This document shows positions 1-9,559 of a DNA stretch of 64,000 nt, one piece after another. The translations under genes and the position numbers were made by a program. Source of the stretch: Desulfobulbaceae bacterium (GTDB taxonomy: Bacteria; Desulfobacterota; Desulfobulbia; Desulfobulbales; Desulfobulbaceae). The stretch is from contig WFUT01000020.1 in the NCBI GenBank assembly GCA_015484845.1, forward strand, positions 1-64,000. Reading direction: 5' to 3'. Each line of letters begins with the position of its first letter. The stretch's first letter is position 1. The notes below the pieces were generated by a model. The model made no database searches. It had not been told where the DNA came from and saw only the letters and a list, made by a program, of their open reading frames with translations.

Positions 1-312
1 AAGCACGGGCCGATTTTCCCGGGCCCTTCGAAATCCGATCTACAATGCACTTGCATTCCCCCCTTGAGTGGCTTAGTCTGTTAAGGTTGTTCGTTGAAGC
101 CTCCTTTCTCGTAACGTTGAAGAGTACACGGGATCGGAGGCTTCGGCATTTTGCCGAAACCGTTAGTCACTTGCTGCCCCGGCAAAGCCGGATGAGCCAC
201 CCGGCCGGAATTATCGCACCCGTTCTTCCCGGAGTTGGCCGTTTTCAGGTCCCGGACAGGTACGGGATAATGGCCTTCTGGAGCGAATAATCACAGCAAC
301 GAGGTATCTGCT

Positions 313-3300
313 TTGGAATCATTGGGAATCTGTTTAGGGGCTTCTTCAATAAGCCTTGTTCGCCTGCGGAAAACCGAACAGAAAATCGAGGTCCTCTGGT
401 CCAGGAATCAATCCCATGAAGGTAATCCCAGGCGCTGCCTGGGAGCAATGCTTGCCCAGGTAGACGGCCTTGACGACCTGAAGATCGGGGTGACGGGCCG
501 CAAGTTCAGGAAGCTGCTTTCCCTCTCCTCCATCTCCGAGCCAGAGGCCGTGGAGCTGGCCTATGGTCATATCCTGCCGCCGGACAATCCCTATCGGGTC
601 ATCATCAGTGTCGGCGGTGAAACCTTCATGGCCTACCACCTGGATAAAAACGGCAGGATCGAAAATATCCATACCGGCAACAAGTGCGCCTCTGGTACGG
701 GCGAATTCTTCCTGCAGCAACTGGGCCGCATGGGGATCGACCTGGAAGAGGCAAGCCGCCAAAAACGGCCAGCCTCCATCTACAAGCTCTCGGGCCGCTG
801 CTCGGTCTTCTGCAAGAGCGACTGCACCCATGCCCTCAACAAGGGGGTTCCCAAGGCAGAGGTCATTGCCGGCCTCTCCTCCATGATGGCCGGCAAGATC
901 GTCGAGCTGCTCAAAAAACTCCCCAAGACCTCGGTCATGCTGGTCGGTGGCTGTACGCAGAACGCCTCCATGGTGCACTATCTCAGGGAAGAGATCGGCG
1001 ATGTCTTCATCCCCGGGGAGGCCGCATGGTTTGAGGCGCTGGGCGCGGCGATATGGGCCCTGGACCACGAGACCGTCCCCTTCCCCGGCCTCGGGCAGAT
1101 ATTTCACGAGCACTCCTCAACCATTTCCTTTCTCAAGCCGCTGAGCCAGTTCACGGACAAGGTACACTTCAAGGAACAGCCACCGGCCACCGCCGTTGCC
1201 GGCGACCGGACCATACTCGGCATGGACGTGGGCTCGACCACCACGAAAGGCGTCATCATGCGGCGACGGGACAAGGCGATCCTGGCCTCCGAATACCTGC
1301 GGACCAATGGCGACCCGGTCAGGGCCTCTCGCGAGGTCTACCGGAGCCTGGCCGCGCAACTGGACGTACCGGTCTCCATCGAGGGGCTGGGCGTCACGGG
1401 CTCCGGCCGCCAGATCGCCGGCCTGCACGCCATGACCGACGGTGTCATCAACGAGATCATTGCCCATGCCACGGCCGCAGTCTACTTTGATCCCGAGGTG
1501 GACACCATCTTTGAGATCGGCGGCCAGGACGCCAAGTACACCTACATCACCAACGGCGTGCCAAGCGACTATGCCATGAACGAGGCCTGCAGCGCCGGCA
1601 CCGGCTCCTTTCTCGAGGAGGCGGCCAAGGAAAGCCTGGGCCTGGATGTCACCGAGATCGGCCAGACCGCCTACCAGGCCGCCAACCCGGCCAACTTCAG
1701 CGATCAATGCGCCGCCTTTATCAGCTCGGACATCAAGGGCGCGGTCCAGGAGAATATCCCCCTGCCCGATATCATTGCCGGCCTGGTCTACTCGATCTGC
1801 ATGAACTACACCAACCGGGTGAAGGGCAACCGGCCGGTGGGTAACAAGGTCTTTATCCAGGGCGGAGTCTGCTACAACAAGGCCATTCCGGCGGCCATGG
1901 CCGCCCTGACCGGCAAGGAGATGGTGGTCCCGCCGGAACCGGGGCTCATGGGCGCCTTTGGCGTGGCCCTCGAGGTGGAACACCGGCTGGAGCAGGGACT
2001 ACTGGAGCCGCAGGAGTTTGACCTGCAGGACCTCATTGACCGCGAGGTCAGGTACGGCCAGCCCTTCACCTGTGGCGGCGGCAAGGAGTGCGACCGCAAG
2101 TGCAAGATCTTCCGCATCGAGATCAACGACAAGGTCTACCCCTTTGGCGGCATCTGCAACCGGTATGACAACATCATCCACAAGCGGAAAATCGACCGGG
2201 GCGCGCTTGACCTGGTGGCCAAGCGCGAACGGCGGGTATTCCGTGACCTGGCCGCGGCCAACCCCGACGATGCACGGCCGACCGTGGGCATGAACCGCTC
2301 CTTCCTGGTCAACACCTATTTTCCCTTTTACAACCGTTTTTTTGCCGAGCTCGGCTTTCGCCTGGTGCTCCCCGACGTGCCCGACCCGGAAGGCATCAAC
2401 CAGCAGCGGGCAGCCTTCTGCTACCCGGTGGAACTGGCCCACGGCTATGCGATCACCCTGCTCAAGCAACGGCCGGATTTTTACTTCCTGCCGCACCTGA
2501 AAGGCATTGACACCGACAGCGGCACGGATACCTCCTGTGCCTGCGTCCTGGTCCAGGGCGAACCCTTTTACCTCCGCTCCACCTTTCCCGGCCTTGCCAC
2601 TGCTCAGACCCTCTCGCCCACCCTTGATTTTGCCAGGGGCGTGATGGCCAACCTGCCGGCCTTTCAGGAGGTGGCCAGGCGGATGGGTGTGGATCCGGCC
2701 AGGGTGGAGGGGGCCCTCAAGGAGGCCATGGCGGCACAGGAGAGCTTTCATGCCGATATCCGGCACCTTGGCAGGGAGGCCCTGGCAACGCTGGGGGAAG
2801 ACCCTGAAAGGCCGGCCGTGGTGCTGTTCGGGCGGCCGTACAACAGTTTTACCGGCGAGGCCAACAAGGGAATCCCTGCCAAGTTCGCCTCCCGCGGCAA
2901 CCTGGTCATCCCCTTTGACATGCTGCCCTATGGCAACGAAGAACTGGAGGACGATCACAACATGTACTGGGCCATGGGACGGATGATCCTCAAGGCAGCC
3001 CACTACGTCAAAAAAAACCCGAACCTCTTCGCCACCTATATTACCAACTTCTCCTGCGGCCCGGACTCCTTCATCATCGGCTACTTCCGTGACATCATGC
3101 AACGCAAGCCCTCGCTCTTCCTCGAGCTTGACAGCCACACCGCAGACGCCGGCATCGAGACCAGGATCGAGGCATTTCTTGACATTGTCGGTAATTATCG
3201 GCAGGCAAGCAGAAAACCTGCTCCCCAGAAAGAGGCAGGCGGTTTCCGACCAGCCCTTATCGAGATGCGGGGCGGCAAGGCCGGCGTGGTGACATCGGCC

Positions 3301-4575
3301 GGGCACTGGCTACCCCTTGCCGATGAGCGGGTCAAGCTGATCCTGCCGGCCATGGGACATTATGGCACCCCCCTGCTGGCCAGGGCCTTTGCCAAGGCCG
3401 GTATCCGGGCCGAGGCCCTGCCGCCGGCCGACGAAGAGGTCCTGAAGCTGGGACGCGGCAACTCCACCTGCAAGGAGTGTCTCCCGCTCCAGATCACAGT
3501 GGGCTCGCTTTTGCACTATCTTCAGCATCGTCCTTCGGGAGAGGTCACGGCCTTTTTCATGGCCAGCGCCGACGGCCCTTGCCGCTTCGGGCAGTATCAC
3601 GTCTTTTCCAAAAGGATCCTTGCCAAGCACCGGATACCGGATGTGGCGGTCCTCTCCCTCTCCTCCACCAACAGTTACGGTGGCCTGGGCGACCGCTTTA
3701 CCCTGGCGGCCTGGCGGGCCATTGTCATCGGCGATATCCTGGAGGAAATCCGGGCAACGATCATGGCCGCCGCCAGGGACCGGGAGCAGGGTCTTGCCCT
3801 CCTGGACAGGGAATTCCAGGCCATCCACGCCACCATCGACAGGGGCTGGTCAACCATTGCCCGGCAACTGAGCAGGAGCGCGCGGGCCCTTGCCACCATC
3901 GAACTCGAGAGGCCCTATCACGAGATCCCCAAGATCTCGCTCATCGGCGAGATCTATGTCCGCCATGATCCCATTGCCCTGCAGAGGCTGATTGAACGGT
4001 TGGCCGCCCGCGGCTTCAGTGTCCGCACCGCCCCCAACAGCGAGTGGCTCAAGTACGTGGACTGGCTGATCAGGGAGGGAATCGAGGGAGAGGTCACCCT
4101 TGGTTTCCGGGTCCGGCACCAGGTCAAGACATACTTTGACAGGAAGATCAGGCAACGACTGGCCCCCTGCGGCCTCTTTCACTGCGATGACGACCATGGC
4201 GTGGAAAAGGCCATTGCGGCGGGAAGCAGGTTCATCTCGCCAAACCTCACCTGCGAGGCCATCCTGACCGTGGGCTCTGCCCTGCACGAGATCCTGGAGC
4301 CTGCCTGCGGCATCATCTCCATCGGCCCCTTCGGCTGCATGCCAAGCCGGGTGGCCGAGTCCATACTCAACGAAAAATTCACCAGCCGGGAAAAGAGAAA
4401 GCTGATCAATGGCAGGGACAACCAGGGGCTGGCCAACCTGATGGCCCAGGAACGGAAGCTGCCGTTCCTGGCCATCGAGACGGACGGCAATGCCTTCTCC
4501 CACATCACCGAGGCACGCCTGGAGGCCTTCTGCCTGCAGGCGGAACGTCTCAACGAGCAACTTCTCCATGCATAA
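313..4575 (+). CDS. Giant acyl-CoA dehydratase activase-like protein (two BadF/BadG/BcrA/BcrD ATPase modules + DUF2229 + HgdB-like region)
   Basis: 1420-aa ORF. Two ASKHA-type modules (LGICLGASSISLVRL..., ILGMDVGSTTTKGVIM...), 'GGQDAKYTYI' and 'NEACSAGTGSFLEEAA' activase motifs, Cys-rich HgdB-like C-terminal half. Confidence 0.9.
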   Translation: MESLGICLGASSISLVRLRKTEQKIEVLWSRNQSHEGNPRRCLGAMLAQVDGLDDLKIGVTGRKFRKLLSLSSISEPEAVELAYGHILPPDNPYRVIISVGGETFMAYHLDKNGRIENIHTGNKCASGTGEFFLQQLGRMGIDLEEASRQKRPASIYKLSGRCSVFCKSDCTHALNKGVPKAEVIAGLSSMMAGKIVELLKKLPKTSVMLVGGCTQNASMVHYLREEIGDVFIPGEAAWFEALGAAIWALDHETVPFPGLGQIFHEHSSTISFLKPLSQFTDKVHFKEQPPATAVAGDRTILGMDVGSTTTKGVIMRRRDKAILASEYLRTNGDPVRASREVYRSLAAQLDVPVSIEGLGVTGSGRQIAGLHAMTDGVINEIIAHATAAVYFDPEVDTIFEIGGQDAKYTYITNGVPSDYAMNEACSAGTGSFLEEAAKESLGLDVTEIGQTAYQAANPANFSDQCAAFISSDIKGAVQENIPLPDIIAGLVYSICMNYTNRVKGNRPVGNKVFIQGGVCYNKAIPAAMAALTGKEMVVPPEPGLMGAFGVALEVEHRLEQGLLEPQEFDLQDLIDREVRYGQPFTCGGGKECDRKCKIFRIEINDKVYPFGGICNRYDNIIHKRKIDRGALDLVAKRERRVFRDLAAANPDDARPTVGMNRSFLVNTYFPFYNRFFAELGFRLVLPDVPDPEGINQQRAAFCYPVELAHGYAITLLKQRPDFYFLPHLKGIDTDSGTDTSCACVLVQGEPFYLRSTFPGLATAQTLSPTLDFARGVMANLPAFQEVARRMGVDPARVEGALKEAMAAQESFHADIRHLGREALATLGEDPERPAVVLFGRPYNSFTGEANKGIPAKFASRGNLVIPFDMLPYGNEELEDDHNMYWAMGRMILKAAHYVKKNPNLFATYITNFSCGPDSFIIGYFRDIMQRKPSLFLELDSHTADAGIETRIEAFLDIVGNYRQASRKPAPQKEAGGFRPALIEMRGGKAGVVTSAGHWLPLADERVKLILPAMGHYGTPLLARAFAKAGIRAEALPPADEEVLKLGRGNSTCKECLPLQITVGSLLHYLQHRPSGEVTAFFMASADGPCRFGQYHVFSKRILAKHRIPDVAVLSLSSTNSYGGLGDRFTLAAWRAIVIGDILEEIRATIMAAARDREQGLALLDREFQAIHATIDRGWSTIARQLSRSARALATIELERPYHEIPKISLIGEIYVRHDPIALQRLIERLAARGFSVRTAPNSEWLKYVDWLIREGIEGEVTLGFRVRHQVKTYFDRKIRQRLAPCGLFHCDDDHGVEKAIAAGSRFISPNLTCEAILTVGSALHEILEPACGIISIGPFGCMPSRVAESILNEKFTSREKRKLINGRDNQGLANLMAQERKLPFLAIETDGNAFSHITEARLEAFCLQAERLNEQLLHA

Positions 4576-4693
4576 CCGGGGCCGCGGCCGTCTCCCGCGC
4601 CCGCGGCCCGGAGAAGCAACGGACCGCACGGCGTGGCACTTCTTCATTGACATGAGGCGCCCGGGAAGATACACCAATAAAAAGGCCTTTTTT

Positions 4694-4716
4694 CTGCCGG
4701 TTATGGGAACCGGCAG
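4694..4716. repeat. Strong perfect hairpin (CTGCCGGTT-atggg-AACCGGCAG) upstream of the omptin-like gene
   Basis: Inverted repeat read directly. The T-run is on the wrong side for an intrinsic terminator on the + strand. Confidence 0.5.
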
Positions 4717-4883
4717 CGCGAGGGCGGCAGGTGAAACGGCCAGGGCTCCTGCGGCCAGGCACGATCACGCCCACCCCCGGCGATGGACCATGGCGGCCGG
4801 GTGCTGCCGTGCACGACCGGGGCACACGGAAAGACGCCGCGCACGGGCCTGAAACGGTGCACAGGTCTGAAAAAGGAGGGAGA

Positions 4884-5882
4884 ATGAAGAAGAGTGCAAG
4901 AACCCGGGACAGGCTTGCCCTGAGCATGGCCGGAGCTGCCGCTCTTGTCCTTGCGTTTGCGAACAGCGGCCATGCCGCCTCGCCGCAGACGAGCGTGCAG
5001 GGCACAACAACGTTGAACATCCATCATCCCATTGTCATCACCGGCCGCCTGGGCGCGGGCTACCTGACCGGCCAGTCCTACGAGAATGTCTACGATCCGG
5101 ACAGCGGCCGGAAGATCAGCCAGTTGAACTGGGATCTTTCCGACATCTTCATGCTGGGCGGCGGCCTCTCCATCCAGCCCGTTTCCTGGGCAAAGCTCAA
5201 CATGGACATCTGGCTCAAGATCAATGACGGTGACGGCGACATGGTCGATTACGACTGGTTTGTCGAGGGACTGGACTGGACCCACCGTTCCTATACCACG
5301 GACGTGGATCTCAACACGGGCTACATGTACGACATCAATGTCGAGTTCCCGGTGTTTGCGCTCGAGGGAACGGAGTTCAGCCTCTTTGCCGGCTACAAGT
5401 ACGACAAGTGGGAATGGGAGGCCACGGGCGGCACCTATATCTATTCAACCTACTACCTGCGGGACACCATCGGCACCCTGCCCGACAACGAGACCGGTAT
5501 CACCTATGAACAGTGGTACCATGTCCCCTACCTGGGTATCGGCTTCAATGCCGAGCTGACCAACGTCACCCTGAGCGGCCGGTTCATCGCCTCGCCGTTT
5601 GTACAGGCAGGGGACAAGGACCAGCACCACCTGCGCAACCTGGTCTTCGAAGAAGACTTTGACAACGGCTCCATGATCGGTGTCGACCTCAACGGCGGCT
5701 ACCACTTCACCAGCCAGCTTGCCCTGCTGTTCAACTACCACTACCAGAAGTACTACGAGATGAAGGGAGAGACCACCATCACCGACCAGGTCACCGGCGA
5801 GCAGTACTTCATCTCCGGCGATGCGGCCAGCATCGAGCACTACTCCCACCTCTTCTCCCTGACCATGCAGTACACGTTCTGA
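4884..5882 (+). CDS. Omptin-family outer membrane aspartyl protease homologue
   Basis: Signal peptide (MKKSARTRDRLALSMAGAAALVLAFANSGHA) and SD (ggaggga) at ATG 4884. Resembles OmpT/Pla: 'MVDYDW' (OmpT MVDQDW, catalytic Asp pair), 'GGTYIYS', 'DKDQHH' (OmpT DNDEHY, catalytic Asp-His), C-terminal 'TMQYTF'. Confidence 0.82.
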   Translation: MKKSARTRDRLALSMAGAAALVLAFANSGHAASPQTSVQGTTTLNIHHPIVITGRLGAGYLTGQSYENVYDPDSGRKISQLNWDLSDIFMLGGGLSIQPVSWAKLNMDIWLKINDGDGDMVDYDWFVEGLDWTHRSYTTDVDLNTGYMYDINVEFPVFALEGTEFSLFAGYKYDKWEWEATGGTYIYSTYYLRDTIGTLPDNETGITYEQWYHVPYLGIGFNAELTNVTLSGRFIASPFVQAGDKDQHHLRNLVFEEDFDNGSMIGVDLNGGYHFTSQLALLFNYHYQKYYEMKGETTITDQVTGEQYFISGDAASIEHYSHLFSLTMQYTF

Positions 5883-5936
5883 GCAGGGGGAACAATTCGG
5901 AGGAATTCCGTCCGTCTCCGGCGGGATGGGCCAAAT

Positions 5937-7637
5937 TCAGGAACCCTGTCCGTTCGTTTTCCTGCGGAGAAACGGCAGGTAGATGGCCACGATATTGGCC
6001 GCGAAAAAACCGAGAAACCGGCACAGGGTGCGCCTGCGCCCGGAGGCGGTGGCACTGTTCAGGGCGGTGAAGGTCGTCACCAAACGGAACAGGCCGAAAA
6101 GAGAGAGCCGGACCTTGCCCTTGCCCAGCACCCGGCCACCGGCGTCTTCGCCCTCGTACAGGGTGACAAAGAGGGTGGTGGTGTCCGGCCAGAGATCCAG
6201 GTACCAGTCGTTGCGGAGCCACTTCCTGCCGGCCAGGAAGTAGCTGACCCCGTCGCAGGTGAAGCCGAACTCGTAGACCATCAGCCTGGTCGCCGGGTCC
6301 TCGGTGGGGGCGAAGAGCTTGAAGACCCCGTGATCGACGAGCACCGGCGCGCCGAACATGGGATGGCTGACTGTGCCGCTCAACACGCCCCGGTGCTCCG
6401 GGTCCCTGATAAAGCCGGCCAGGTCGGCAAGGGTGATGGCCAGGGAGAGTGTCAGCCGGCCCCTGAGAGCCTCTGCCGACGTGGTGCCGCCTCCCCTGCT
6501 GGCCGCGAACCGGCCCGACATCCTCTCCCGGAAGGTGATGCCGGCCGCGACAGAGACCTCCGGCGCCCCGGCCCGGCCGGGACGGACGGCCCGGGTTTCG
6601 TCGAGGTGCGCGACAATGGCCGGGAAGACGTCCCGGTGGGCATTCTTGCCAAAGATACAGTCGATGTGACCGTAACCCGGCACCACGACGCGGTTGTACA
6701 GGTCCCTGCCGTTGTATTTTCCAAGAAGGTTGCAACTGATCTCCGTGCTTTCAGGATAAAAGCAGATATTGTCACTGCCGTGGATAAAGGTGATCGGGAT
6801 GTTCAGCCGCCGCAGCTGCGGCAGGTAGATGTCCGAACCCTTGCGGTTGACGACAAAGCCGGTCCGGACCATGGTCGCCAGGTGCATGAAGGCACTGATA
6901 TTGGCCACGCCGAAGAGGTCGTCCAGGTGCGCATGCAGCTCCCCGGACAGGTTGGCGTGGTTGTACAGCTCGGCATACATGAAGGCGATCCGCCGGCAGA
7001 CCGGGTTGGAACACCGCTCCTTCCGGCGTATGGGGTAGAGGTAGAGCAACAGGTCCAGGAGCCGGTCCCGGAACCTCTCGGGCCTGGGCGGCGAGGCGTC
7101 AAAGGCGTCGATGCCGACAAGACGGGAGAGGCGGGCAAGGCGAAGGGCCGCCTTCATGCGGGTCAGGCGCGAGGTCACCATGTGGGTCGCCACCTGGGAG
7201 CAGACCGCGCTCCGCACGCCCTGCAGCCCGGCGAGCATGGACATGAAAAAGGTGGTGGCGCCGAAACAGTGGACCACGACCTGGATGTCGGCGGCGCCGG
7301 TGAGCCGCCTGACCTCGGCCACGGCGGCCGGGTAGTCGTGAAAGGCCACATCGTCGCCGGTGAACTGCGTCCGGCAGGCCGGCAACAGGATCGAGGCCCT
7401 GAAATCGAGCAGCCAGACATCATAGCCTGCCTGGTAGAGAAAGGCGGCCAGGCTGGTCTCGATGGTGCCGGTGGTGAAGATCTCGCTGGAGACGCCCAGG
7501 CCATGGCTGAGCAGCACCGGGCCCCGGTCCCCTCCCCTGCACCGGGTCAGCAGGAGCTGGACATTGTCGTCAGTGGTCAGCGGATACCTGGCGGTGTCCT
7601 TTTCCTCGATGCCTTTGAAATGAACGTGACCGGTCAT
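5937..7637 (-). CDS. Alpha/beta hydrolase with C-terminal extension, partner of GMC oxidoreductase
   Basis: 566-aa ORF. 'VLLSHGLGVSSEIFTTG', 'VVHCFGATTFFMSM' nucleophile-elbow-like, 'YGHIDCIFG' His region. ATGA overlap with the upstream GMC gene. Confidence 0.75.
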   Translation of the reverse strand: MTGHVHFKGIEEKDTARYPLTTDDNVQLLLTRCRGGDRGPVLLSHGLGVSSEIFTTGTIETSLAAFLYQAGYDVWLLDFRASILLPACRTQFTGDDVAFHDYPAAVAEVRRLTGAADIQVVVHCFGATTFFMSMLAGLQGVRSAVCSQVATHMVTSRLTRMKAALRLARLSRLVGIDAFDASPPRPERFRDRLLDLLLYLYPIRRKERCSNPVCRRIAFMYAELYNHANLSGELHAHLDDLFGVANISAFMHLATMVRTGFVVNRKGSDIYLPQLRRLNIPITFIHGSDNICFYPESTEISCNLLGKYNGRDLYNRVVVPGYGHIDCIFGKNAHRDVFPAIVAHLDETRAVRPGRAGAPEVSVAAGITFRERMSGRFAASRGGGTTSAEALRGRLTLSLAITLADLAGFIRDPEHRGVLSGTVSHPMFGAPVLVDHGVFKLFAPTEDPATRLMVYEFGFTCDGVSYFLAGRKWLRNDWYLDLWPDTTTLFVTLYEGEDAGGRVLGKGKVRLSLFGLFRLVTTFTALNSATASGRRRTLCRFLGFFAANIVAIYLPFLRRKTNGQGS

Positions 7638-9319
7638 CGGTTCTTCTCCGGGAATCTCTCCGCGATCCGCTCGGCCATGGCGGCGATGGTCAGGGAGGGA
7701 TTGGGTCCTGTGGAGGTGGGCAGGATGCTGGCGTCGACAACGTACAGGCCGGGATGGCCGAAGACCTGGCCATCGACATCCACCACCCCCTCTTGTTCTG
7801 TTTCCGCCATGACGCAGCCGCCCAGGGGATGGACCGCGATAACCTTGTCAAACCAGGTCAGCGGGTTGTCGACAAACTTGCCGCCCACGGCACGGGCGAT
7901 CTTGCGCATCTCCCGCCGCACCCGGTCATAGTGCAGCTTGCTGGCCTCCATCCGCCAGCGGATGACCGGCTGGTCGTCCGGCGACAGCTCGACGGTACCG
8001 GTGGAGCGGTCCCGCCCCATGCCCAGCAGGATGAGGAATCGGCGCAGGTAATCGTCCTTGTCGATCATGGCGGCGATGTCGTCGCCGATGTTGATCTCCC
8101 GCCGGAAACGGCGCGTGATGCGGACCTGGAAAAACCGGGCCAGCATCCTGGCACCGAAGCGCAGCGAGGGCAGGAAGACCGAGGGCGAGGGCAGCCGTCC
8201 CACCGCGTACCAGGCCACGAAGGCCGGGATGCCGGCGTCCTGGATGTAGAGACCGTGCGGAAACCCGTCCGGGTAGTCCTGGAAACGGTACTCCAGGGCG
8301 CAGGTGATGACCGGCCCCTTGGTCGGCAGCAGCTGGTCATCGGTCCTGAAGACCATGCCCTCCAGGTCGCCGTTGCCGCACCACCGTTTCCCCAGCATGG
8401 AACTCAGGTTGTTGAGCCGGCCATACTTGCGCATCTTGAGGAGCATGGCGGTGGAACCGATGGTGCCGGCCGAGAGGACAACCCTTTCCGCGGTCACGCG
8501 CCGCCGGTCCGCCAGCTGCCGCGGATGCGCGTAGAAGACCTCGTAACCGCCGCCCGCCAGGGGGATGATCTCCTGGACCAGGGACTCGGTCCGGATCTCG
8601 GCGGCAACCCCGCCCGGCCCCAGCAGGTCGGGATCAGAGGCCCGGGCGAGGTAGTTCAGGTCCAGGGTGTTCTTGGCATGGATGTTACAGCCCAGGTCGC
8701 ACTCGCCGCACTTGGTACAGCGCGACTGGGTCACACCCTGCCTGTTGACCCCCTGCTGGCCGGGAAAATCACCCTCGAACCGGACCGCCAGGTGTGGCAG
8801 CCGGAACCTGTGCGGGCCCATGGCGTCCGGCGCGTCCCCGATCTCTGCCGAGGCCCGCTGCATGGCGGCGGTCTTGGGGGTGTCGTAGTAGTAGGGGTTG
8901 TCAGGGGTAAAGGGATACGGGCTCGCCTCCAGCATCTCCAGGGCCCGGTCGTAGAAGGGATCCAGGGTCTCCCTGGTAATGCCGCCGGGCCAGCCGGCAA
9001 AAAAATCCGCCGGCATCCGCATCAGGACATTGGCATAGATCAGGGAGCCGCCGCCGAGGCCGCTGGCAGCGACCGAGAAGGTGTCGCTCTGGTAATAGGA
9101 GTGGAACTGCATGAAGCCGAACTTGCCGTCTTCGGGATCCCAGAAGAGCCGCCTGCGCACCTCGTCCATGCGCCGGGGAAACTCGAACATGCCGTACCGC
9201 CTGCCCCGTTCGAGCAGGCAGACCCGGTAACCCTTTTCCGCCAACCGGCAGGTCATCACCGAGCCACCGAACCCGGAACCAATGACCACCACGTCAAAGT
9301 CGAAACCTGTATCCGTCAT
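7634..9319 (-). CDS. GMC-family oxidoreductase (cholesterol-oxidase-like) with CxxCxxCxxxC insert
   Basis: N-terminal 'DVVVIGSGFGGSVMTCRLAEKGYRVCLLERG' FAD motif, 'GGGSLIYANVLMRMP', C-terminal 'HPLGGCVMAETEQEGVVDVDGQVFGHPGLYVVDASILPTSTGPNPSLTIAAMAERIAE'. Confidence 0.88.
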   Translation of the reverse strand: MTDTGFDFDVVVIGSGFGGSVMTCRLAEKGYRVCLLERGRRYGMFEFPRRMDEVRRRLFWDPEDGKFGFMQFHSYYQSDTFSVAASGLGGGSLIYANVLMRMPADFFAGWPGGITRETLDPFYDRALEMLEASPYPFTPDNPYYYDTPKTAAMQRASAEIGDAPDAMGPHRFRLPHLAVRFEGDFPGQQGVNRQGVTQSRCTKCGECDLGCNIHAKNTLDLNYLARASDPDLLGPGGVAAEIRTESLVQEIIPLAGGGYEVFYAHPRQLADRRRVTAERVVLSAGTIGSTAMLLKMRKYGRLNNLSSMLGKRWCGNGDLEGMVFRTDDQLLPTKGPVITCALEYRFQDYPDGFPHGLYIQDAGIPAFVAWYAVGRLPSPSVFLPSLRFGARMLARFFQVRITRRFRREINIGDDIAAMIDKDDYLRRFLILLGMGRDRSTGTVELSPDDQPVIRWRMEASKLHYDRVRREMRKIARAVGGKFVDNPLTWFDKVIAVHPLGGCVMAETEQEGVVDVDGQVFGHPGLYVVDASILPTSTGPNPSLTIAAMAERIAERFPEKNR

Positions 9320-9559
9320 CGCCGCTCACCTGACAATATTTATGATTTCAACAGAGTACCAGAGTCTGCCAGGAATGGCGAGAACTATTCCGCGCCGGGC
9401 CGGCCGCCCATGCGGCGAGGTTCCGCTGCCAGGTCTTCACGGTTTACGGACAGCAGCAAACAGGGTATAGAGGAGGAATGCGGACCTGGTTGCCTCTCCA
9501 TCCCTCAGCGGCTCTGCCCCCTTGCCGGCGCCGCCCTGCCCTGTCCCCGGTTTCCGGTC

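Noticed and set aside
7754-9500. N-terminal part of the 1141-aa plus ORF 7754..11179
   Set aside because: Antisense to the GMC gene with a typical shadow-ORF composition; only the region from about 9560 has peptidase character.
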